Shown one piece after another: positions 54,548 to 64,000 of a stretch of DNA of 64,000 nucleotides. The position numbers and the translations under genes were made by a program. Below the pieces are notes generated by a model, which had not been told where the DNA came from, did no database searches, and saw nothing but the letters and a program-made list of their open reading frames with translations. The stretch is from Symbiodinium natans (Eukaryota; Sar; Dinophyceae; Suessiales; Symbiodiniaceae): positions 365,001 to 429,000 of the forward strand of contig CAJNDS010002267.1 of NCBI GenBank assembly GCA_905221605.1. The letters run 5' to 3'. Numbering within the stretch: position 1 is the first letter of the stretch; each line of letters opens with the position of its first letter.

Positions 54548-56830
54548 TAGGGTTTAAAGTTTAAGGTTTAAGGTTTCGGGTTTGCCTTTAAAAACCCAAC
54601 ACTATAAGGCCTAAACCCGAAGCCCTCAAACGTCGAGTTTGGGGGTTGCAGTTTGGGGTTCAGGTTTACGGGTCGAAAGTTTAGCGTTTAGGGCTCAGGG
54701 TTCAGGGTCTCGGGTTTAGAGTCTAAGGTGTAGGATGTTGAGTTTAGAGCTCCGGGTTTCGAGCTTGGAGTTTAGGGCTTGGCGCTGAAGACTGGCGGGT
54801 GGAAAAACTTGAGGAGTTGTATAAAGTTTGTTCCCAATAACGCATTTACCGGAAATGGCAACGAAACGTTTTTCCGCATGTTTTAACGGAAACTTCTGAT
54901 CTACTTTATTCGTTCACAATCATTGAATCCCAGTCATGGGTGTGAAACTCAAGCAGATGTGGAGATTTCAGATTTCAAACCCGATAGTTTTTGAGTCGGG
55001 CGTGACATGTTGCAGCGCGGTGCAAGAGGCTTGCGCATGCAAAATCTCATACTTCAACTCGGAATATCTTCGAAATTCTCATATCGTCTTACGGCCAGGC
55101 AAAATTGGATGTCCGCAGTTCATTCGAAATCCTTGCAAATTCGGAAACGACTAATATTAGTTTTGCATTTATGATGATTCTGGCCATCATTTCAAGTCGG
55201 GGAAAAGTTGGATTTCACCTGCTTCTTTAGTCGAACCCTTGCAAATCTCATGTCTCAAGTTGGGCAGACCTTTGAGATTTCCGAAAGTTTTCGATGAGTT
55301 GCAGTAAAGATTGCTACATTTTCGGCGTCTGATATTCCGCATTTGCCCGAATTTCAATTCTACGAAATGGGGTCGACTGTCTTGATTGAACTGATTCTTT
55401 GAGCACCTCATATTTCATCAGGGTCATAAAACGATGGTTTCAAATCAAACAACAAACACATTGGGAATATTAGAGTGAATGTTATTCTTTTCGGGCTTGC
55501 AACCATTTGGACTGATAGTTCTGGAAATCTTGGAAACTCCAGAATTCAAATGGCTAGCTTTTGATTTCAATATTATCATTTGGAAACTTATGAAAATGAA
55601 TTGGGATGCACTTGAAATCCTTGACAATTCGGAAAAAATTGAGAAATACAAAAATAATAAACAAATAAATGAATAAACACTCCTGGTTTGTCTTGATTCT
55701 GGATAAAGTCGAAAACCTCAAATTTCATCACGGCACAAGCCTGGAGATGCTCCAGTAAGGGAGCCTTGGAAAGGCTTTCAGGTTTCTCTTAGCACAAAAG
55801 ACACATGGGCTGGAGAGGCTCAGACGGGCTTTGAGCCTTGTCGATCCCCTTCAACACGCGTAGAATAAATTCCTTCTCGGGAGAAGCCTCTAGAAATCCA
55901 TACCAAAATTGCGCGGGGCGCCCTGGGCAGTACGTGCACCACTTTGGCACGTGTGTGGCCACGAAGCACGTGGGTTCCTGCGCCAGAAAGCAACGAACCT
56001 GTAAACCGCCAGGAGCATGTATGCAAAAGAAAGCACCGGTGAGCGCCAAGGGCGTGGCATGAAACCCACGTTGCGCCAACGCAGCGCTAGCTGCAGATCA
56101 GCAGGCAGCGCCAATTGCAAAGCAGCATGGCGAAGAGCCACGCGCAAAGCTACTGAGGAAGGAGTGTGACAGGCTCTAGCAGTTGCACAGGATGTCGCTT
56201 CTTCTTCTTCCAATGTTGCGCAGACGACGAGGGCACATCTCCAACACTGTCCTTAGTTAGATGCGATAGCTTTGCAGCATGAAAACTATACAGGGGCGGC
56301 ACCTATGTACTTGCGCATGATAGCACGAGAGCCAAGAGGCTGCGGCTGCGATAGAGTCCCGCAAGGCGGACGCGTGCATCTTTTTCATCTCAAGAAGCTG
56401 AAAGGCTTTGAGCTTCTTTATCCTCCTCACATCAGCCGAACAGATTGCTTTCCAGGAGGCTCTCAAGAAGCTGAAACGGGCTTTTGTGCCTCTTCATCCA
56501 GGTCAAACAAATTGCGTGTCAGGAGGCAGCGAAGAGGCTGAAAGAGGCTTTGAGCCTCTTCATCCCTCCTCATATACATAAACAAACTGCTGTTCAGGAG
56601 GCTTGGGTCTAGGGTTGATAGCAAACTGTATAGGACTTGGGTCCGAGTAAATATTTCAATGGAACGTTTTCAACGAAACGTTATCAACAAAGCATGTTTA
56701 ACGAAACTTTGTCAATGAAACGTGTACTTTAAAATCGGCTTGTTCGCTGTTTAGATCACTAACTTGGTAAACTCAGAATGATACCACGTACAATTTCCTG
56801 GTATTTCGTCGTGACGGCTTAGCAAGGTTT
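54548..56830. other. Spacer right of the LTR element
   Basis: Degenerate heptamers to about 54800, then about 900 nt of AT-richer sequence with recurring words (TTCGGAAA, CTTGAAATC). Diverged tandem repeats follow at 56385-56605. No exon with coding quality was found. Confidence 0.5.
56385..56605. repeat. Three diverged tandem copies, about 70-80 bp
   Basis: Each copy runs AAGCTGAAAGGCTTTGAGC-type sequence, then CTTCATCC, then CAGGAGGC. It lies in a non-heptamer region right of the LTR element, with no convincing coding frame. Confidence 0.6.
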
Positions 56831-57897
56831 AGGGTGTACCTAAACCCTATATAACCCGAAATGAGCCATCTTTACTGTGGGCCTGTCCGCCGGGCGCACA
56901 ACATGTAGTGCCACAGGACAGCAAGGCGCCCCAAGGTTTAGGGTGTAGTTTTGGGGTGTTGGGGTTTTGGGTTTAGGGTTGTAGGGGTTGGGGTTTGTTC
57001 ACGGTTTGGGGTTTAGGGAGGGTATCGCCTGTGCGCATCTCTGCCCGAATGTTAGTTGGTGGTTGCGGGGGGAGGGCGCGCGGGTACTCTTTCGCTGCGC
57101 TTAGGGTTTAGGGTGTAGGTCTTCGGGTTCTGGCCAGCGACCTCGAAGAAGGTCCGTTTATGCTCACAGCGTTTCGGGTTTAGCTTTCATTCGGTCTTAG
57201 GGTTGGCCTTTAAGCCCTCTGAAAAATGTTTATATATAGGGTCACGTATAAACACACAAAAACCTACCTAACATAGGGGCCGTAGTAATTGGAATGGGGT
57301 GTTGAAGGTTCTTATAGTAAGATTATCAAGGAACCCTAAGGGAAAAATGCTAGTAAGTATTCCGACCCTAAACCCTAAACCCTAAACCCTAAACCCTCAA
57401 CCCTATTGTAATTACTCCGACCACTATATTAGATAGGTCTTAGGGTTGAAGGGCAAGAGAGCAACACGGACTTGTAGGAGAGAGCCGTGAGGCTTACAGC
57501 TTGTGTGTCCTGGTGCTCCGACCATCCTTCTGGGTCTGGGGTCTGGGGTTTGGGGCTTAGGGTTTAGCATCTAGGGTTTAGGGTTTAGGGTTTGGGGTTA
57601 GGGGTTAGGGTTTAGGGCTTAGGGTTTAGGGTTTAGGGTTTAGGGTTTAGGGTTTAGGGTTTAGGGTTTAGGGTTTAGGGTTTAGGGTTTGAGGGTTTGA
57701 GGGTTTGAGGGTTTGAGGGTTTGAGGGTTTGAGGGCGTAGGGCGTTGAAGGTTTTAGGGCTTTGCGTTCAAGGGTACACCCTGAACCCTCATAAGCCTTC
57801 ACGTATGCCCCTAAACCCTCAACACTAAACCGTACACCCCGATACCCTAAGCCCTCTAAACCCTAAACCCTACGCTTTCACGAGCCCTCAACATATG

Positions 57898-58724
57898 CTA
57901 TGCTTGTCCCTGAGCTCCCAGATGGACATGACGATTCTCACAAAGGCTCTTGATCTTCTCGGAGTGTTCGTCCTCTTCCTCCTCCTCCTCGTCCTCCGCG
58001 CAGCGAAGTTTGGGGTTTAGGGTTAGAAGTTTAGGGTTTAGGTTTAGGGTTTGAGGTTTGGGGGTCCACAAATAAACATCCCCAAACTTCGAAAGCGAAG
58101 TAGACAAGTAGACCCTAAGCCCTAAGCCCTAAGCCCTAAGCCCTAAGCCCTAAGCCCTAAGCCCTAAACCCTAAACCCTAAACCCTAAACCCTAAACCCT
58201 AAACCCTAAACCCTAAACCACTCCATTGTTTAAGCGGAAGTTAAGGCGCCCCAAAGAAACCCTCGGTGCCAGGGTGCCGCGTTCGGGCATGAGGTGTAGG
58301 GGTCTTCTTTGGGCATGCCAGTAGGAACCGATGATGGAATCCCCAAGATGTCCTAGGTGATCCTAAACCCTAAACCCTAAACCCTAAACCCTAAACTGCT
58401 CAGAACCAGAACGTTCAGGGCATATGAGGCTGGGCCCAGGCCCGAACCCAACACCACCTCAACAGTTGGGAGTTTTGCGGGTCTTGGGGTTTACGGTCAT
58501 CAGGGGCTTTAGGGTTTAGGGTCTGGGCTGTTTGCTGGGGCTGTGCTTCATGGTCATTAGACAAACGCGTCGTTGAGAAGCGCCCTACGCCTCTTTGTAG
58601 ATTTGCCAGGGTTCTCGCCTCATGCCCGAGTGGTTTTCTCAAGAACCCAAGCAGGGGTGTCCTCATCAGGGTGGTCCTTGCAAAACTCCTCCTTGTCGTT
58701 GAAGTCCACTTCCTCCGCCGCCGC
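57898..58724 (-). CDS. Two acidic exons, gene unrecognised
   Basis: Exon 58626-58724 is exactly 33 codons: AAAEEVDFNDKEEFCKDHPD then EDTPAWVLEKTTR, with an AG acceptor and GC donor. The block ending at 57993 follows in phase 0: DEEEEEEDEHSEKIKSLCEN. It runs to TAG near 57898 unless spliced earlier. They may be the 3' end of the gene at 59.8-64 kb. A further candidate exon near 57125-57175 reads CEHKRTFFEVAGQNPK. Confidence 0.5.
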
Positions 58725-59826
58725 CTCCGCAGGAAGTTGAACCCCAACGCCACTATTCTTGCGGAACCTCAACCACTAAACCCGAAACGCCTGAACCCCA
58801 AACCCTACACCCCAAACCCCAAACCCTAAACCTCCCCATTGCTAGGAAACACTGGGAGGGCAGCCTGTGCATGCAAGTCCTCGCCATCTGCCTCTTCGAG
58901 GACTGCAAGGGCCCTGTGGGCGAAGGGCTTGGGATGGTAGGGGTTTAGGGTTTAGGGTTTCGGGTTTAGGGTTTGAGGTTTGGGGTTTAGGGTTTAGGGT
59001 TTAGGGTTTAGGGTTTAGGGTTTCGGGATTATTTATGGTTTGGGTTCTGAAGTGCTTCGTGCGCAACGTCCAGGCCTAAGGAAACTGGCACCTCATCGCA
59101 TGGAGCTGAGGGTTTGAGTGAAAGCCAAAAGCGCCGAACCCAAACCCTAAACACAAAACGCCAAAGCCTAAACCCTAAACCCTAAACCCTAAACCCTAAA
59201 CCCTAAACCCTAAACCCTAAACCCTAAACCCCCACATCTTGAAACCATCACGCAAGCCCTTGTCCCGGGACCAAACACTGAACCGAACCCTGAGCCTGCC
59301 AACCCATGAATCCTCGACCCTTGATCCCACAAACCCTAAACCCCAAGAGGTGGCATCGACGTTTCCAAGGCTGTAGGGTTTAGGGTTTAGGGTTTAGGGT
59401 TTAGGGTTTAGGGTTTAGGGTTGAGGGTTTAGGGTTTAGGGTTTAGGGTTCGAAGCACTCAACCGAAACCCCAAAGCCCGAAAAACCTCTAAGCGCTAAA
59501 CACGTCATGTTGAACCCTAAACCCCTAAACCCCTAAACCCATAACCCAGAAACTCTCTGAGGGTAGCTACATGGTCCCTTAGTCTAGGCCCACTTATACA
59601 GCATGCCTCTTCCATATCCCATAAAAACCCAATGGCCCATACTTCAGAACCCTGTAAAGGAGGTAAGGTACCATACTAAGACACCGTGCAACTGCCCTAA
59701 ACCCTAAACCCTGAACCCTAAACCCTAAACCCTAAACCCTAAACCCTAAACCCTAAACCCTAAACCCTAAACCCTAAACCCTAAACCCTAAACCCTAAAC
59801 CCTAAACCCTACCCCAAAAACCCAAC

Positions 59827-62800
59827 GAAGCGGCTGCGTCCAAGGGGCTGCAGGATGGCTTCCGAGGCCGTGCAGTCGCCAGCGTTGGAGATCACCACCA
59901 CCTCGCAAAAGTGGGGGGGTTTAGGGTTTAGGGTTTAGGGTTTAGGGTTTAGGGTTTAGGGTTTAGGGTTTAGGGTTTAGGGTTTAGGGTTTAGGGTTTA
60001 GGGTTCAGGGTTTGGGGTTTGGGGTTTGGGGTTTGGGGTTTGGGGTTTGGGGTTTAGGGTCCAGGGATTGAGGGCTTTGAGGTTTAAAGCTTAACCCCCG
60101 AAATCCGGCCCTAGGGGCCCAAAACACCGCAAAAACGTGAGGATTCTGCAAACAGGATCAAACAGGGTTTCCCAGAATCCCCCTTATAGGCCGCCCCCTG
60201 TACCCCAACAATGGGCTCCTTCTGTTTGTGTCGCCTTTGTGCCCCTAAACCCTAAACCCTAAACCCTAAACCCTAAACCCTAAACCCCAAACCCTAAACC
60301 CGAAACCCTAAACCCTAAACCCTTCGTACCAAGCTCAGCCACATACCTGCAGGCGGGGGGCCATAGCTTCAACGTCCGACTCCCCAGCGGGGAGGACTGC
60401 TCCCTTCACTGCCTTGTGGAGCTCCTCGTGGGGTTTTGGTTCGGGGTTGAGGGTTGAGGGTTTAGGGTTAAGGGTTTAGGGTGTAGGGTTTAGGGTTTAG
60501 GGTTTAGGGTTTAGGGTTTAGGGTTTAGGGTTTAGGGTTTAGGGTTTAGGGTTTAGGGTTTAGGGTTTAGGGTTTAGGGTTTAGGGTTTAGGGAGGGCGT
60601 TCCCCACGAACCAAGGAAATCAAAGGATCTCCCATAGTCGTTCTCAACAAGAATGGGGAGAATGGGGTATTGGGGTTCGTAGCACCATTCCTGCAGCCTA
60701 CTTGCCAACATGCCCTAAGCCCTCAGCCCTGAACCCTAAACCCTGAACCCTAAACCCTACAGTATCATATGTACACATCTGTCTCGTTGGCGTTCCTAGG
60801 ATGGGAGAGCTGCCCAATACAACCCTGGAGCTCAAGACGCGTAGAGGCGGACCTAGATGATGGGCCCAACTTGGGGCTTGAAGCTTTGAGGTTTAGGGTT
60901 TAGGGTTTCGGGTTAGGGTTTAGGGTTTAGGGTTTAGGGGGTTTAGGGTTTAGGGGGTTTAGGGTTTAGGGTTTAGGGTTTAGGGTTTAGGGTTTAGGGT
61001 TTAGGGTTTAGGGTTTAGGGTTTGGGGTTTAGGGTTTAGGGTTTAGGGTTTAGGGTTTATATAGGGTTTCGGGTTTCGGGTTAGGGTGTGGGTTTCCGGC
61101 TTAGCATCTCTGTTTGCTGTCGTATTGCCCTGATGGTTTGAGGAGGAAGGCCTCTGATGTAGGTCCCTCAAAATTCCCTAAACACTAAACCCTAAACCCC
61201 AAACCCTAAACCCTAAACCCTAAACCCTAAACCCTAAACCCTAAACCCTAAACCCCTGTCCTGCGCCAGAGCCTTGGCTTCCGCCGGAGCTGTCTTCATG
61301 TCGAGGTGCTGTACGCCTTTGGCAGCGGCAAGGGGTTGGGGGGATGGGGGGGTTAGTGTTTAGGGTTTAGGGTTTAGGGTTTCGGGTTTAGGGTTTAGGG
61401 TTTAGGGTTTACGGTTTAGGGTTTAGGGTTTCGAGTTGCGAGTTTCGAGTTTAGGGTTTAGGGTTTAGGGTTTAGGGCTCAGGGTTGCATTTGCAGATGT
61501 ACGTATGTGTGGATAAATATAGAAATGACCACATGGGGGTTCCCCAACTTAGGGGTACCTTATTGGGGTCCTTATGATAACGGAATCCTACTATTTGGGG
61601 GTCCAGATTAGGGGTCACCCATCTTCGTAAACCGTCACATAATACAATGCAAGATCATTCCTCTGATCATTCTTATAGTCAACATTGCGATGCTGATTCT
61701 GAGAGCTGCAAGCGCAAAATGTGTGCAGTGATATTCCCCCAACAGAGTGTTAGACTGTCAAGGGGCCTAGGCCTAACACCCTGAACTGTCAAGGGGCGTA
61801 GGCCAAAAACCCTAAACCCTAAACCCTAAACCACAGAGATTCAGGCGAACAGTTGCCTTCCTCGCAGAAAACCTCCTCGTCGCCGGCCATCCATCCACCT
61901 TGCGTCTCCTGAACTGGCGAAGCACGCAGGGTTTAGGGTTTAGGGTTTAGGGTTTAGGGTTTAGGGTTTAGGGTTTAGGGTTTAGGGTTTAGGGTCTAGG
62001 GTCTAGGGTCTAGGGTTTAGGGTTTAGGGTTTAGGGTTTAGGGTTTAGGGTTTAGGGTTTAGGGTTTAGGGTTTAGGTTTGGGGTTTAGGGTTTAGGGTT
62101 TAGGGTTTAGGGTTTAGGGTTTAGGGTTTAGAGTTTCGGGTTTGGGGTTTAGGGTTTAGAGTTTAGGGTGTTCAGGGTTTAAGGTTTCAGGTTTAAGGTT
62201 TAAGGTTGAGGAAACGAATGCCTCTAAGCAAGGAATCTCCATCAAGCATACAAGTACAATCGCGAGTACAAAAAAAAGGCTATTCGTCTCAAGACACCTG
62301 AACCTCGGCCATCACCAGCATACTCAGCTCACGATCCACTGTCACATTGGGTTGAAGGTTTTACGATTTAAGGTTCAAAGCTTAAGGTTGTTCAGGCCCA
62401 TAAGTGGGAGGAGAGGTGAAGCACGGATCCCCCCCCGCCCCCCCGCAAGGATTGGCAATGCTTAAGACACATACATGCCATGAACCAAACGTCGAGCCGT
62501 AAACCCAAAGCCCTGAAGCTAAATAAGGTTAAGGGTTAAGGGTTAAGGGTTTAGGGTTTAGGGTTTAGGGTTTAGGGTTTAGGGTTTAGGGTTTAGGGTT
62601 TAGGGTTTAGGGTTCAGGGTTTAGGGTTTAGGGTTTAGGGTTTAGGGTTTAGGAAGCCCCAAGCCCCCAAGCCTAAACCCTAAGAAGCCTTTGCCCCGAT
62701 TCCGACAGCCTACCCAAACCCTCAGCCCCAAGCCCTAGCCCCGGAGAATAACCCTGAAGTCTTTATGATGTCCTTCAGCGAGTGAGGGTACAAAACAGCC

Positions 62801-63173
62801 CTAAACCTCCCTAAACCCTAATCCCTAATCCCTAAACCCTAAACCCTAAACCCTAAACCCTAAACCCCTAAACCCTAAACCCTAAACCCAAGCAGCTGCA
62901 AGCTCGATGGCCGACATGGGCTCGAAAAGATGCAGCCTGGCACCGCATGAGGGGCAGAGTGCTTGGGCCTTTTTCGGGTGCGGGGTGTGAGTTGTTTGGG
63001 TCAAACCCTAAGCCCGAAAGCCCGAAATCCCTAAAGGCCTAAAACCTAAACCCTACACCTTAAACCCGAAACCGTTAACCGCAAACCCTAACACCTCCCC
63101 CCCCCAAAAAAAAAAATATATATATATATATATATATGCATTTATGTACACATATATATATATATACATATAC

Positions 63174-63204
<31 letters not shown>

Positions 63205-63957
63205 CAGTTGAAAAAAAGCAAGAAACTTCAGGGTGTGGCCTTGGGCCTTTCGACGTGTCGATGGCGGCGGCTTTCCGCTTCACCGGCAACTGGGCCGAGT
63301 TGAGGGACTTTGGGCGGTTTGGGGCCTAGGGCTTGAGAGGGGTTAGGGTTTAGGGCTTAGGGCTTGGGGCTTAGGGCTTAGGGCTTAGGGCTTAGGGCTT
63401 AGGGCTTAGGGCTTAGGGCTTAGGGCTTAGGGCTTAGGGCTTATCGCTTAGGGCTTAGGGCTTAGGGCTGAGGGCTGAGGGCTCAGGGCTTAGGGCTTAG
63501 GGCTCAAGGGGGTTTGTGGTTTAGGGTTGCGGGTTGTAAGATGTAGGAATAAGGGGGGGCTTAGGAGGGGTTGGGGTCAATTTTGGGGTCTTGAAAAGGG
63601 CTTAGGGTTTTGGGATGGGTGGGTTTTTAGGCAGGGTATAGGGGTTTGGGCTTGGTGGTCTCGGGCTTGGGCGTTGAAGGTTGCAGAGGGGTTTAGACTT
63701 CTCAGGGTTTCAAGAGGGTTTGGGGTTTAGGCTTAGGTCTTAGGGCTTGGGGCTGAGGGCTTAGGGCTGAGGGCTGAGGGCTTAGGGCTTAGGGCTGAGG
63801 GCTGAGGGCTGAGGGCTGAGGGCTTAGGGCTTAGGCCTTAGGCCTTAGGGCTTCGGGCTTAGGGCTTAGGGCTTAGGGCCTTGAGCAGATCCTTCACGCT
63901 GGCTTTGGCGATGTCGATGGGCCGCTGTCCATCGTTGGTCTGGAGAGTGACGTCCGC
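59827..63957 (-). CDS. Multi-exon gene with ankyrin-like segment and CxxC pair, 5' end outside window
   Basis: Seven exons join in phase: 63880-63957 ([20 protein letters not shown], matching an ankyrin-repeat consensus), 63247-63289 ([14 protein letters not shown]), 62900-62961 ([20 protein letters not shown], with one CxxC pair), 61857-61875 (EVFCEE), 61261-61316 ([18 protein letters not shown]), 60347-60424 ([20 protein letters not shown]) and 59827-59901 ([20 protein letters not shown]). Donors are GC, GA and GT (GTATGT at 60346). Phases run 0-1-0-1-0-0-0. Blocks at 59050-59085 and 58850-58930 may continue it. Ankyrin repeats usually bind proteins. The overall family is not recognised. 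Confidence 0.65.
63340..63500. repeat. GGGCTTA variant array
   Basis: About 20 units of the C-for-T variant, with a second block at 63740-63880. Other blocks of this variant lie at 6080-6140, 22435-22490 and, inverted, 58115-58165. Confidence 0.9.
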
Positions 63958-64000
63958 CTGCCAGCGTGAACCCTGAGCTCGACACCCCTAAACCTAGAAC

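Larger units (their letters stand above)
1..64000. repeat. Interspersed telomere-type heptamer TTTAGGG/CCCTAAA
   Basis: More than a hundred tracts of 2 to about 30 units, in both orientations and often switching orientation across a single exon. Variants such as TTCAGGG, TTTGGGG, GGGCTTA and TTTCGGG are common. They fill the introns and spacers of all the split genes, but are absent from the symporter gene and from the inside of the LTR element. The distribution shows interstitial expansion rather than a chromosome end. Confidence 0.95.

Noticed and set aside
63053-63329. Open frames of 78 (minus) and 61 (plus) codons
   Set aside because: Mostly the translated AT microsatellite (Tyr-Ile repeats); only the exon 63247-63289 on the minus strand is supported.
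1-64000. Window as a chromosome end or subtelomere
   Set aside because: Arrays are short, in both orientations, and separated by in-phase exons of ordinary genes; there is no terminal single-orientation array.
1-64000. CRISPR arrays, rRNA or tRNA genes
   Set aside because: The regular repeats have no spacers of constant length, and no tRNA cloverleaf or rRNA-like stretch was found; the only tRNA-related sequence is the 12-nt primer-binding site.

Overview
This window looks like nuclear DNA of a dinoflagellate. Three things support that: the telomere-type heptamer TTTAGGG/CCCTAAA scattered everywhere in both orientations, splice donors that mix GT with GC and GA, and an 11-nt match to the 3' end of the dinoflagellate spliced leader inside an LTR. 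The species cannot be named from this sequence alone. Despite the repeats it is not a chromosome end. Between the heptamer arrays sit short GC-rich blocks of 19-300 nt that read as exons on the minus strand. Where a protein family is recognisable, neighbouring blocks join in phase across introns made largely of heptamer repeats.

Layout (minus-strand genes run from high to low coordinates). 1-11186: short-chain dehydrogenase/reductase (SDR) with at least 15 phase-consistent exons, running off the left edge. 12119-13865 and nearby blocks: unrecognised basic, helical protein. 16171-16347: orphan C-terminal exon with an RG/K-rich tail. 16429-17856: intronless 475-residue GPH/MFS sugar:cation symporter of bacterial type. 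18307-27843: TBC-domain (Rab-GAP-like) gene. 28842-43958, perhaps from 45.6 kb: long unrecognised gene with a hydrophobic segment. 57.9-63957: unrecognised gene with an ankyrin-like segment and a CxxC pair, running off the right edge. All cellular genes point the same way, as in dinoflagellate unidirectional gene clusters.

At 45758-54547 a plus-strand LTR retroelement interrupts a heptamer array. Its 287-bp LTRs differ at two positions and are flanked by TAGGG target duplications. A primer-binding site matching an initiator-Met tRNA anticodon arm follows LTR1, and a polypurine tract precedes LTR2. The interior has no recognisable protease, integrase or reverse transcriptase. It encodes WW, S1 and six CCCH zinc-finger motifs in several frames, plus an oppositely oriented coding block. 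It is the best candidate for something undescribed here.

Exon coordinates come from manual reading of frames, splice AGs and phase continuity. No alignment or transcript search was possible.
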